Shown here: positions 26,711-35,276 of the stretch, in pieces
Layout of the letters: the number at the start of each line of letters is the position of its first letter
How positions within the stretch are numbered: position 1 is the stretch's first letter
Source of the DNA: FEN-1219 sp963713355
Lineage (GTDB): Bacteria; Pseudomonadota; Gammaproteobacteria; Steroidobacterales; Rariloculaceae
Length of the DNA: 64,000 nt
Direction of reading: 5' to 3'
Assembly: GCA_963713355.1 (NCBI GenBank)
Contig: CAVQLK010000011.1
Coordinates: 930,001-994,000, forward strand
Position numbers and translations under genes: made by a program
The notes under the pieces: generated by a model
What the model was told of the DNA's origin: nothing
Seen by the model: the letters and a program-made list of their open reading frames with translations, nothing else
The model's database searches: none

Positions 26711-27466
26711 TCAAGCAAGCCGGCCTTCGCTACGCACCAGGCACTCGAGCCAGTCGATGACCGCCGAGGGCCCGGCCAGGTGCCACGGCGCGGTCACACA
26801 GTCGCCGACCGCGATGGCGCGGCCGCCGTGGCGCTCTGCCGCAGCAAACGCGTCGAGGTCCGTCACGTCGTCGCCGACGAAAACCGGCATGCACCCGGCG
26901 AACGTCGACTCGGCGAGGAAGGCTTCCACGGCATGACCTTTGCGCGCGACGGCGGGTACGAGCTCGCGCACGAGCACGCTTTCCTGGATTCGGAACCCGT
27001 CTCCGACTCGCGACTTGGCCTGCTCGAGCCGTCGCTCGACGATCACCGCGAGCTCAGGACGCTGACGAAAGTGCAAGGCCAGCGACGTCCGTTTGTCCTC
27101 GAGCAGCAACCCGGGCTCGGACTCGACGAACGTCGACAGGAACGCGCGCGCTGCATCGAGCCGTTCCGCCGCGTGCGGCGCGAGGTAATGCATCTGCCCC
27201 ATGCAATCGCGGCGCTCGCCGCCGTGCACGCCGGCACAGGGCAGCTTCAGCGGCGCGAACAGCGCATCGAGTTGCCGGATCGAGCGGCCGCTCACGAGCG
27301 CTAGAGCACCGTCGAGCACGATCCGCAGGCGCGTGAGAACCATCACCGTTCGCGTGGGCACAACGACTTCATCCGGCCTGCGTGCCAGATCTAGCAGGGT
27401 CCCGTCTACGTCGAGGAATAGCCCGACGCGGCGCAGCGAAGCACAATCCGGCGAGTCGTCGGCCAT
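26711..27466 (-). CDS. otsB: trehalose-6-phosphate phosphatase
   Basis: 251 residues. HAD-type phosphatase: 'GLFLDVDGTLLDLARRPDEV' (nucleophile D-V-D-G-T), 'LALVSGRSIRQLDALF' (motif 2, S-G-R), 'AVARKGHAVEAFL' (Lys of motif 3) and 'VFVGDDVTDLDAFAAA' (motif 4 D-D-x-x-D). Dephosphorylates trehalose-6-phosphate. Divergent from otsA with an 81-base shared promoter region. Confidence 0.95.
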   Translation of the reverse strand: MADDSPDCASLRRVGLFLDVDGTLLDLARRPDEVVVPTRTVMVLTRLRIVLDGALALVSGRSIRQLDALFAPLKLPCAGVHGGERRDCMGQMHYLAPHAAERLDAARAFLSTFVESEPGLLLEDKRTSLALHFRQRPELAVIVERRLEQAKSRVGDGFRIQESVLVRELVPAVARKGHAVEAFLAESTFAGCMPVFVGDDVTDLDAFAAAERHGGRAIAVGDCVTAPWHLAGPSAVIDWLECLVRSEGRLA

Positions 27467-27547
27467 GTAAACTACTATTGTATCGCGCTGGTTCGAGCTC
27501 CTTATCGTTGAGACGAAACGGCGAGCGTCAGCGCAAGTGCTCTATCA

Positions 27548-28924
27548 GTGAATCCACTCATCATCGTTTCCAACCGCGTCAGCCGCCCGCACAGCTCGGC
27601 GGCGCCCGGCGGGTTGGCCGTGGGCGTGCTCGCGGCGCTTCGCCAGTGCGGCGGGACCTGGGTAGGCTGGAGCGGCACGCTCGCCGACGAGCCGGCGACC
27701 TCGCCGAGCATGAGCGAGGACGAAGGCATTCGCTACGCCACGATCGACCTGCCGCGCGCGGATTTCGAGGCGTACTACTCGGGATTCTGCAACGGCTCTC
27801 TATGGCCGCTCTGTCACTATTTCCCGGGACGCTTCCGCTACGACGCGAGCGAGTACGTGGCCTATCAGGCGATCAATCGTCGCATCGCATCCGCCGTGGA
27901 ACAGCTGGACGTTGCGTCGAGTCCGATCTGGGTTCACGACTACCAGCTCATCTCCGCAGGGCGCTATCTGCGCGCCCAGGGAGTGAGCGGACCGCTCGGC
28001 TTCTTCTTGCACATTCCGTTTCCGAACATCGAAGTACTCCGGATCTTGCCGGTGTACGCGGAGCTCGTTCGCGATCTCTGTCAGTACGATCTCGTCGGCT
28101 TTCAGACCGAGCAGGACCTGAGGGGGTTTCGATCCGCTGTACGCGACGTTTTCGGCGAGCAGGCGATCAGCGCGGCGACGCACGTCGTCGCCGATGGACG
28201 CAAGGTCAACGTCGGTATTTTTCCCATCAGCGTCGACGTCGAGGCCATTGCTGCCCAGGCTGCAGAAGCGCAGGGCGATGAGCAGGTGCAGCGGCTCGTC
28301 GCGGGCCTACTTGGCCGCAAGTTGCTGCTCGGTGTGGATCGCCTCGACTACAGCAAAGGGCTCGTCGAGCGTTTCACGGCCTATCGGCATTTGCTCGAGT
28401 CGAGCCCCGAGCATCTCGGCAGGATAACGTACATCCAGATCGCGCCTCTGAGCAGAATGAACGTTGCCGCGTACGCCGAGATCCGCGACGCTCTCGAGAA
28501 GGCAGCGGGCCACACGAACGGCCAGTACGCGGACACCGATTGGACTCCGGTTCGCTACTTGAACAGGGACTTTCCGCACCACGTGCTGCTGGGATTCCTG
28601 CGTTGCGCGAACGTCTGCGCGGTCACGCCCGCCCGCGACGGGATGAATCTCGTCGCCAAGGAGTTCGTCGCAGCACAAGACCCGGAGAATCCGGGCGCTC
28701 TGGTGCTGTCGAACATGGCCGGCGCGGCTCGCGAGTTGACCGATGCTCTGCTCGTGAATCCTTACGACGAGCACGCCGTCGCAGCCGCGCTACGCGAAGC
28801 GCTCGAGCTGCCCCTCGCGGACCGCCGCGCCTGTCATGCCAAGATGCTGGCGGCCCTTCGGCGCAACACCATTCGGCATTGGCACGAATCCTTTGTCGCT
28901 TCGCTGCGCGGCAGCTGCCAGTGA
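27548..28924 (+). CDS. otsA: trehalose-6-phosphate synthase
   Basis: 458 residues from GTG 27548, the only start that keeps the N-terminal 'LIIVSNRVSRP'. GT20 landmarks: 'GGLAVGVLAAL', 'WVHDYQLISAGRYLR', 'FFLHIPFPNIEVLRILP', 'LLGVDRLDYSKGLVERFTAY' (UDP-glucose Arg/Lys) and 'TPARDGMNLVAKEFVAAQ'. Makes trehalose-6-phosphate from UDP-glucose and glucose-6-phosphate for osmotic and desiccation protection. Separate from, and divergent to, otsB, instead of the usual otsBA order. Confidence 0.95.
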   Translation: MNPLIIVSNRVSRPHSSAAPGGLAVGVLAALRQCGGTWVGWSGTLADEPATSPSMSEDEGIRYATIDLPRADFEAYYSGFCNGSLWPLCHYFPGRFRYDASEYVAYQAINRRIASAVEQLDVASSPIWVHDYQLISAGRYLRAQGVSGPLGFFLHIPFPNIEVLRILPVYAELVRDLCQYDLVGFQTEQDLRGFRSAVRDVFGEQAISAATHVVADGRKVNVGIFPISVDVEAIAAQAAEAQGDEQVQRLVAGLLGRKLLLGVDRLDYSKGLVERFTAYRHLLESSPEHLGRITYIQIAPLSRMNVAAYAEIRDALEKAAGHTNGQYADTDWTPVRYLNRDFPHHVLLGFLRCANVCAVTPARDGMNLVAKEFVAAQDPENPGALVLSNMAGAARELTDALLVNPYDEHAVAAALREALELPLADRRACHAKMLAALRRNTIRHWHESFVASLRGSCQ

Positions 28925-28961
28925 GCGCAGCGCGAGAAGTCGCCACCGGCGCTCCGCTGGT

Positions 28962-30239
28962 TCACCTCGTCGCCACCGGGTGCCAGCCGAGCAACAGGAG
29001 AAGAACGAAGAATCCAACGACGTACGCGAGGGCAACGTGCCAGCCTTGCGTGAGCCAGCGCGCGACGGATCTCGCCTCGGGATAGGTGCTCGATAGCGCG
29101 ACGCCCGCCGACGAGCCGAACCACACCATCGAGCCGCCGTAGCCGACCGCGTACGCGAGCACGCCCCAGTCGTAGCCGCCCTGGGCGAGCGCGAGCGCCG
29201 TCAACGGGATGTTGTCGAACACCGCAGAGACGAAACCGAGCCCGAGCGCCGATGGCCAGGAGGCGGCCGGAAGTTGCTCCACGGGCATCATCGACGCCGC
29301 AAGGACGAGCGCGAGCAGGAACATGCTGTTCTTGAGCGCGCCGGGGAGCAGCCGCCAGGCCGGTTGCCGCACTGGGCTCGCGACGAGGATCGCGACGCAA
29401 GCCGTCAGGCCGATGACGGGCACCTGCTCGGCGAGGCTCGGGAAGCGGAGGTTCGTCGCGACGTTCGCAACAATGACGGCGAGCAAGGTGAACACCACGA
29501 CGCCGACGCGCGGCCAGTCGAACGGTAACGCGCGCAAGCCGTCTTTGGCGATCGGGGCGTACTTGTGTTGCTGATGAGCCGCGACGATGCCGCATACGAT
29601 TAGCGCCGGTACCGCGGCCACATACGCGTGCAGCACGTCCATCGGGCTGACGCCGTCGATCCACATCATCGTCGTCGTCGTGTCGCCGATCACGCTGCCG
29701 GAGCCGCCGGCGTTCGAAGCGGCGACAATGGCGGCCAGGTAGCCGATGTGGACCTTGCCGCGGAAGACGGCATGGGCCATGGCGCCGCCGATCAGCGCCG
29801 CGGCGATGTTGTCGAGGAATGACGACAGCAGGAACACGATCGCGAGCAGCGCAAAGGCCCCATGCCAACCGCTCGGCAGCACGCGCGGCAGCTGCGACGG
29901 CACGTTCGAGTCCTCGAAGTGCTGTGCCAGGAGCGCGAAGCCGACCAGCAGACCGAGCAGGTTCGCCAGCGTGACCCACTCGTGTTTCAGATGAAGCGCA
30001 AGCCCTCCGACGCCGGGGCCGGTGTCGAAACCGCCGGACGCGAGCTCGTAGACGACGATCGCAGCGACGCCCGTCAGCGCGACCGGCAGCGTGTGACGAT
30101 GAAACAGCGCGATCCCGGCGAGCATGAGCCCGAACAGCACGAAGTCGATCGGCACGCCAAGTCCGGCCGCAGCACCGCCGGCGACGAGCGCGCTGGCGAT
30201 GAGGCCGCGCTCGTGTCTAAGCAGGCGGAGGTATTTCAT
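28962..30239 (-). CDS. ArsB/NhaD-superfamily ion transporter (CitMHS/NhaD-like)
   Basis: 425 residues from ATG 30239, about 11-12 membrane spans. Two inverted signature segments: 'FLLSSFLDNIAAALIGGAMA' with 'AASNAGGSGSVIGDTTTTMM', and 'FVSAVFDNIPLTALAL' with 'GYGGSMVWFGSSAGVALSST'. The D-N-I-A/P pair is typical of NhaD, ArsB and CitM carriers. The residues do not let me choose between sodium/proton exchange and organic-acid or oxyanion transport. Monocistronic, convergent with otsA (36-base gap). Confidence 0.85.
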   Translation of the reverse strand: MKYLRLLRHERGLIASALVAGGAAAGLGVPIDFVLFGLMLAGIALFHRHTLPVALTGVAAIVVYELASGGFDTGPGVGGLALHLKHEWVTLANLLGLLVGFALLAQHFEDSNVPSQLPRVLPSGWHGAFALLAIVFLLSSFLDNIAAALIGGAMAHAVFRGKVHIGYLAAIVAASNAGGSGSVIGDTTTTMMWIDGVSPMDVLHAYVAAVPALIVCGIVAAHQQHKYAPIAKDGLRALPFDWPRVGVVVFTLLAVIVANVATNLRFPSLAEQVPVIGLTACVAILVASPVRQPAWRLLPGALKNSMFLLALVLAASMMPVEQLPAASWPSALGLGFVSAVFDNIPLTALALAQGGYDWGVLAYAVGYGGSMVWFGSSAGVALSSTYPEARSVARWLTQGWHVALAYVVGFFVLLLLLGWHPVATR

Positions 30240-30371
30240 CGCGCGGCATTGTAGCCGCCCACCATAAGAGTGGAGTGTTATCTCCCGCTCAGTTCGCTCA
30301 GGTCGGCGCGCTTCGCCATTGCTGGTTGCCCGCTTGACGCTTAGCCTAGACCACGACAAGAGGGAATCACC

Positions 30372-30452
30372 GTGAAGACCCCGGCCGCGACGGGCACGAT
30401 TCGCCACGTGCCGCATCCGACGCAGGCTCTGCGCCTGCTGCCGCGCCGATGA
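30372..30452 (+). CDS. possible 26-residue leader ORF upstream of the CoA transferase
   Basis: GTG 30372 follows AGGGAATCACC and encodes a short basic peptide ending 'QALRLLPRR'. Its TGA overlaps the CoA transferase ATG as ATGA (30449-30452). The coupling suggests a translated leader, or the remnant of a larger gene. No homology recognised. Confidence 0.35.
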   Translation: MKTPAATGTIRHVPHPTQALRLLPRR

Positions 30453-31576
30453 AGCTCGACGGTCTACGCGTCGTCGATCTCACGGTGTTCTTACCAGGGC
30501 CGTATCTGACTCTCGCACTTGCCGATCACGGCGCCGAGGTGATCAAGATCGAGCCTCCCGACGGCGATCCGACGCGGCGCATCGGCGCGGCCGACGGCCC
30601 GTCGACCGTCTACTTCCGCAACTTGAACCGCGGCAAGAAGAGCGTCGTGCTCGACTTGAAAGATGCGCGCAACGTCGAGCGGCTGCTTGCCCTCGCGGCG
30701 ACGGCCGACGTGCTCGTCGAATCGTTTCGCCCCGGCGTCTGTGATCGGCTGGGTGTCGGCTATGCGCAGGTGCGCGAGCGCAATCCGCGCATCGTCTATT
30801 GCTCGGTGAATGCGTTCGGCAACTCGGGGCCGTATCGCGATCGGCCCGCGCACGATCTCGCCATCGAGGCGCTGGCGGGCATCTCGAGCATGACGCTCGG
30901 CGACGACGGCCGGCCCGCGCTGCCCGGCGTGCCGATCGCCGACATCGCGGCGGGGCTCCAAGGCCTCGCAGGCGTATTGATGGCGCTCCTGAAGCGGCAA
31001 GAGACGGGTCGCGGCGATTACGTCGAGATCGCGATGCTCGATTCGCTGTTCGCAGCGATGCCGAACATCGTCGGCCCCGTGCTCGCCGAGAAGCGGGATA
31101 CGGACCCTAAGGCGCAGCGCACGACGGGCGGTGCCGCGTTTTACCGGTTCTACGACACGCGCGACGGCCGGCAGCTCGCCCTCGCGGGTCAGGAGCCGAA
31201 GTTCGTCGAGCGCGTGCTGACGGCGCTCGGCCGCCCCGATCTCATCGAGCTTTGCACGCGCGGCCCGGGGCCGCACCAGCGGCCCGTCGTCGAAGCGTTG
31301 CAGGCTTTTTTCAAGAGCCGCACGCGGCAGGAGTCGCTCGATTGGCTGGCAGCGCTCGACGTCGGCTATTCGCCCGTGAACACGCTGCTCGAAGCGACGC
31401 TCGACAGCCAAGTCGCGGCGCGCGGGCTGCTGATCGGCGATGAGCACGGCCGGCGGCATCTCGCGCCGCCGATTCGTTTCGCCGCAGAGCCCGCGCTGCC
31501 TAGCTTGCGCGAGCCGCTGCTCGGCGAGCACACGAACGAAATTTTGGCCGCGCTCGACGCCACCCGGATCGACTAG
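30449..31576 (+). CDS. family III CoA transferase (CaiB/BaiF)
   Basis: 375 residues. Motifs: 'LRVVDLTVFLPGPYLTLALA', 'GAEVIKIEPPDGDPTR', 'RNLNRGKKSVVLDLK', 'ADVLVESFRPGVCDRLGVGY', 'YCSVNAFGNSGPYRDRPAHD' (catalytic Asp in P-A-H-D) and 'RGDYVEIAMLDSLFA'. Moves CoA between acyl groups during degradation of carboxylic acids, terpenoid or steroid acids. Unusually short C-terminal part, but inside family limits. Monocistronic apart from the small coupled ORF. Confidence 0.9.
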   Translation: MKLDGLRVVDLTVFLPGPYLTLALADHGAEVIKIEPPDGDPTRRIGAADGPSTVYFRNLNRGKKSVVLDLKDARNVERLLALAATADVLVESFRPGVCDRLGVGYAQVRERNPRIVYCSVNAFGNSGPYRDRPAHDLAIEALAGISSMTLGDDGRPALPGVPIADIAAGLQGLAGVLMALLKRQETGRGDYVEIAMLDSLFAAMPNIVGPVLAEKRDTDPKAQRTTGGAAFYRFYDTRDGRQLALAGQEPKFVERVLTALGRPDLIELCTRGPGPHQRPVVEALQAFFKSRTRQESLDWLAALDVGYSPVNTLLEATLDSQVAARGLLIGDEHGRRHLAPPIRFAAEPALPSLREPLLGEHTNEILAALDATRID

Positions 31577-31711
31577 GACTGGTTCCCGCGTTCGAGACGT
31601 TAGGCGCGAATTCGGGACGAGGTCTGGCTTTACGGCCTCCCATACCGAGCAGTGGCGTGGGTTTCTGCGTGGCACACGGCTTGCACCGGGGCGGATCACG
31701 GGGGTTGCCGC

Positions 31712-34111
31712 ATGTCGTTGACGCTATCCGATCTCAAGTACGCCGTTCGGTTGCTCGTCAAACGCCCCGGATTCACGCTGTCGACCGTGCTTATGCTCGC
31801 GGGCGGCCTTGGCATCGGCCTGTACACGTTCGCCGTGCTCGACACGATGCTCTATCGCGAGGTGCGGTTCCCCGATGGCGGCCCGATCGTAAAGCTCGGT
31901 GCCGGCAGCTGGGTGGACATCGAGCCCCTCGATGCGTTCGAGCTTGCGACGATCAGGACCCGAGCCGAGAGCCTCGCCGAGCTCGGTGTATTTCGCGGGT
32001 CGCGTTCGCGCGTCGGCGCGCCCGGTGTGAGCCGTAGCCTCCGCTCGGTCGAGTCCGACTGGCGGATCTTCGAGTTCACGCGCACGCTGCCGTTGCTCGG
32101 GCGCGGCTTCGTCAGTGGCGACAACGCCGCCGGGACCGAGCCGGTCGCCGTGCTGAGCCACGCGACCTGGCAGTCCGTGTTCGCGGGTGACGCGAGTGTG
32201 ATCGACACGCTCGTGCGTATCGACGACCGTCCGACACGCATCGTCGGTGTCATGCCGGAAGGCTACGCGTTTCCCGAGAGCGCCGAGATCTGGCTGCCCT
32301 TGGGACCCGCGGATCTCGCTCCGATCGGCTACACCGGCCGCGAGCTCGAGACCTACGCACGCCTCGGGCCCGGCGTGTCGGCAGCAGCGGCCGAGGCGGA
32401 GCTCACGGCGCTCGTGGAACGAGTGCGGCGGGAGCGCCCGGTCGCCGACCAGCGTAGCTCCGACGCCGTGGCCGTGCTGGACTTCAGCGGCGACGGAATC
32501 TTCGCCACCGTGGTTTTCGGCATCCTGAACCTGCTGTCGATCTCGATTCTGCTGCTGGCCGCCGTCAACGTCGGCAATCTGCTGCTCGCGCGCACGAACG
32601 AGCGCATCAAGGAAGTCGGCGTGCGCATCGCGCTCGGCGCGCCTCGCGTGCGGCTCGTCGTTCAGACGACGCTCGAGAACGCCCTCCTGTGCGTCCTCGG
32701 CGGTGGCCTCGCACTGTTCCTCGTGGCGCGCGCACTCGAGGCGACGAACGGCTTCGCGCGCGCCGCGTACGCCGGGATGCCGTTCTGGTGGACATGGAGC
32801 CTCGACGGCCGCGTCGTCGCGGTGGCCGGGCTGTTCTTGCTGTTGACGGTCGTCGCGGTGTCGGTCTTGCCGGTGCTGTGCGTGACCGGCGTCGATCCGA
32901 ATGCGCTGCTGCGGGACGGCACGCGGACAGGCGGAGGCCGCGGGACGGGCCGCCTGTCTCGCGAGCTCGTCACTCTCCAAGTTGCTCTGATCTCGGCTGT
33001 GATGATGGTGGGTGGCGCCGTGGCGGTCATCGCTCATCGTGCCGCGACGTTCGACAACGGCCTCGACACGGACGGCGTTTTCACGATGCGCATCGAGCTC
33101 GCCGCGGAACGCTACGCGACGACCGCGCGGCAGCTATCGCTGTACGAGGATTTGCTCGCGGAGCTGCGCGGCGCAGCCGGCATCGAGGCGGCAACGATCA
33201 TGCAAGACCCCGGCGTGACGCGATTCGCCGCCGACGGGCTCGAATACGCAACACCCGAAGATTACCCGGGAGCCTGGCACGTCGTTCTCTCGGAAACGCC
33301 GGCTCCGCTCGGTCCCCCGCTCGTCGACGGGCGCGCGTTCGACGGCCGCGACAGCGCGACAGGTCTCAAGAGCGCAATCGTAAGCGCCTCGCTGGCACGA
33401 GCGCAGTGGCCCGGCGAATCGGCGGTCGGCCGGCGAATCGACGTCAGGCTCGGCGACCGGGACGCGGAGCCTCGGACGGTCGTCGGCGTTGTCGGCGACG
33501 TGACGTACGATCCTGTGGGCATGTCCGGCATCGGTCTCTCCGCAGTCTACGTGCCGCTGCCGCAATTCACGGGGGCGACCACTCGCATACTCGTCAAATC
33601 TTTCGCGGACGAGGCTCGAGCGCGCAGCTCGATGTTCGAGGCGCTCGCCCGAGTCGATCCCACGATTGCCCCAGCCATCGAGCGCTATGACGACGCTCGC
33701 GAGCGGATGACGTTGCTCGCCGGCACGCTGACGAAGCTGTTCGTGGGTTGCGGGCTGTTCGCCGTGCTGCTGGCGGTCTCGGGCATCTACGGGATGAGCC
33801 GCAATGCCGTCGTGTTGCGGAGCCATGAGATAGGACTGCGGCGAGCGCTCGGCGCGAGCAGTGACGACGTGATCGCGACGTTCGTGCGGCAGGGCACGAG
33901 GCAGCTCGCAGCCGGGCTCGGAATCAGCGGGCTGCTGTCGGCGCTCGTGCTGTTCGCGCTTCGGCAAGGGTTCGCCGTCGAAGCCGGGACGTTGGCATGG
34001 CTCGCTGCGGCGGTCGTCGCCGTAGTTTCGGCGTGCGTGTTGCTGTCGATCTATCTCGCGGTGCGGGGAATCAGTCGGCTCGAACCGAGCGCGGCGCTGC
34101 GGTCCGACTAG
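31712..34111 (+). CDS. MacB/FtsX-type ABC transporter permease (orphan, ADOP-like)
   Basis: 799 residues from ATG 31712 (GGGG upstream). N-terminal 'YAVRLLVKRPGFTLSTVLML' is the ADOP opening. A periplasmic MacB core follows ('VAVLSHATWQSVFAGDASVI', 'GVMPEGYAFPESAEIWLPLG'), then an FtsX domain ('LLLAAVNVGNLLLARTNERI', 'GVRIALGAPRVRLVVQTTLE'), a second MacB core and a final FtsX domain ('GLRRALGASSDDVIATFVRQ'). Two MacB-FtsX halves in one chain. No ABC ATPase gene is adjacent; family members act without one or borrow one. The transported molecule is unknown. Confidence 0.88.
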   Translation: MSLTLSDLKYAVRLLVKRPGFTLSTVLMLAGGLGIGLYTFAVLDTMLYREVRFPDGGPIVKLGAGSWVDIEPLDAFELATIRTRAESLAELGVFRGSRSRVGAPGVSRSLRSVESDWRIFEFTRTLPLLGRGFVSGDNAAGTEPVAVLSHATWQSVFAGDASVIDTLVRIDDRPTRIVGVMPEGYAFPESAEIWLPLGPADLAPIGYTGRELETYARLGPGVSAAAAEAELTALVERVRRERPVADQRSSDAVAVLDFSGDGIFATVVFGILNLLSISILLLAAVNVGNLLLARTNERIKEVGVRIALGAPRVRLVVQTTLENALLCVLGGGLALFLVARALEATNGFARAAYAGMPFWWTWSLDGRVVAVAGLFLLLTVVAVSVLPVLCVTGVDPNALLRDGTRTGGGRGTGRLSRELVTLQVALISAVMMVGGAVAVIAHRAATFDNGLDTDGVFTMRIELAAERYATTARQLSLYEDLLAELRGAAGIEAATIMQDPGVTRFAADGLEYATPEDYPGAWHVVLSETPAPLGPPLVDGRAFDGRDSATGLKSAIVSASLARAQWPGESAVGRRIDVRLGDRDAEPRTVVGVVGDVTYDPVGMSGIGLSAVYVPLPQFTGATTRILVKSFADEARARSSMFEALARVDPTIAPAIERYDDARERMTLLAGTLTKLFVGCGLFAVLLAVSGIYGMSRNAVVLRSHEIGLRRALGASSDDVIATFVRQGTRQLAAGLGISGLLSALVLFALRQGFAVEAGTLAWLAAAVVAVVSACVLLSIYLAVRGISRLEPSAALRSD

Positions 34112-34181
34112 CTCGAAGCCTTCGGATCGGGCCGCCCTGCGACGCTTTGCCCGCGTCCGGCATCTAAGCAGACGGAGCCCA

Positions 34182-34757
34182 ATGTTAAAGCCGTCGCCAA
34201 CAGTCCCCAGCGAGGTCCTCGAGCGAGCAAAGCGCGGCGAGCGCGCCGCGCATGCCGAGCTGTACGCGTTGCTCGCGGGTCCCGTTTTCACGTTGGCGAG
34301 GCGCATGCTCGCCTCGAGCGCGCTCGCCGAGGACGTGCTGCAGGAGACGTTCGTCGAGGTGCTCTGCAAGATCGGCGGGTTCCGCGGCGAGGCGGAGGTC
34401 GGCACCTGGATCAAACGCATCGCGATCAACAAATGCCTCATGCACGTGCGTTCGAGCTGGGTCTCGCGGCGCGGGCCGGCAGGCGACGAGCCGTCCGGCG
34501 AGGACCGCGGCGCGCTTGACGACCAGATGGCGCTCGAGCGCGCGCTCGATTCCGTGCCCGATGTGGCCAGGGCCGTCGTGTGGCTGCACGACGTCGAGGG
34601 CTATACGCACGGCGAGATCGGCCGGCTCATGGGCCGCACCGCGAGCTTCTCGAAGTCGCAGCTCGCGCGAGCGCACGAGCGCCTGCGCGTGCTGCTGGAA
34701 GGCCCGGAGGTAAAGAACGAGACGCATCTATGCACGGCCCAGCTGAAAACTTGTTGA
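34182..34757 (+). CDS. ECF-type RNA polymerase sigma factor
   Basis: 191 residues. Sigma region 2: 'AHAELYALLAGPVFTLARRM', 'ALAEDVLQETFVEVLCKIGG' and 'FRGEAEVGTWIKRIAINKCL'. Region 4: 'DSVPDVARAVVWLHDVEGYT', 'HGEIGRLMGRTASFSKSQLA' and 'RAHERLRVLLEG'. Its 3' end overlaps the anti-sigma gene by 28 bases, the standard ECF/anti-sigma arrangement. The C-terminal Cys residues are outside the domain. The target promoter cannot be read here. Confidence 0.92.
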   Translation: MLKPSPTVPSEVLERAKRGERAAHAELYALLAGPVFTLARRMLASSALAEDVLQETFVEVLCKIGGFRGEAEVGTWIKRIAINKCLMHVRSSWVSRRGPAGDEPSGEDRGALDDQMALERALDSVPDVARAVVWLHDVEGYTHGEIGRLMGRTASFSKSQLARAHERLRVLLEGPEVKNETHLCTAQLKTC

Positions 34758-35248
34758 AGCTGCGCGAGCTGCCCGAGCTCGCGCCGCCGCCCGGCGTTTG
34801 GGAACGCGTGCTCGAAGCTGCGCGCCTTCGTACGGCTGCGCGCCGTTCCCGGCGGCGAGCGCTGGCCGCTGCGGCCGTCATCGTGTTGGCCGCGATCCCG
34901 CTCGTTTACGTCGCGATGCTCGATCGTCCCGCGCCGCCGACGTTGTCCGTCGCGGTCCAGCCGTCTCGAGTGCCGGTAGAGGGAACGTCGTATGCGCCGC
35001 TCGTGGCAGAGTCGGCACGGCTCGAGCGTCTGCTCGCGGGACTGCCGGCGCCGCGGCCGCTCATGGCTGGCTCGGCGGCCGGCACGGTCGTCGGTCTCGA
35101 GGATCGCATCGCGCTCATCGACTCTCAGTTGTCGTACGCGGCGGCGCGCGATCTCGCGCCGCCGTATCGCGAGGCGTTGTGGGGCGAGCGCGTCGAGCTC
35201 ATGAACGCGCTCGTGTACGTACGGTTCGCGCAGACGCAGGGTTTTTGA
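34730..35248 (+). CDS. putative anti-sigma factor (single membrane span)
   Basis: 172 residues from ATG 34730, inside the sigma gene's end. A short N-terminal cytoplasmic part ('LLKLRELPELAPPPGVWERV') is followed by one membrane span ('ALAAAAVIVLAAIPLVYVAM') and a periplasmic part with 'ESARLERLLAGLPAPRPLMA' and 'YREALWGERVELMNALVYVR'. Position, overlap and topology give the assignment; no zinc anti-sigma H-x-x-x-C-x-x-C motif is present, so it is a non-ZAS type. Confidence 0.7.
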   Translation: MHGPAENLLKLRELPELAPPPGVWERVLEAARLRTAARRSRRRALAAAAVIVLAAIPLVYVAMLDRPAPPTLSVAVQPSRVPVEGTSYAPLVAESARLERLLAGLPAPRPLMAGSAAGTVVGLEDRIALIDSQLSYAAARDLAPPYREALWGERVELMNALVYVRFAQTQGF

Positions 35249-35276
35249 AGTGCGCAATTGTCATCGGAAGAATGTG

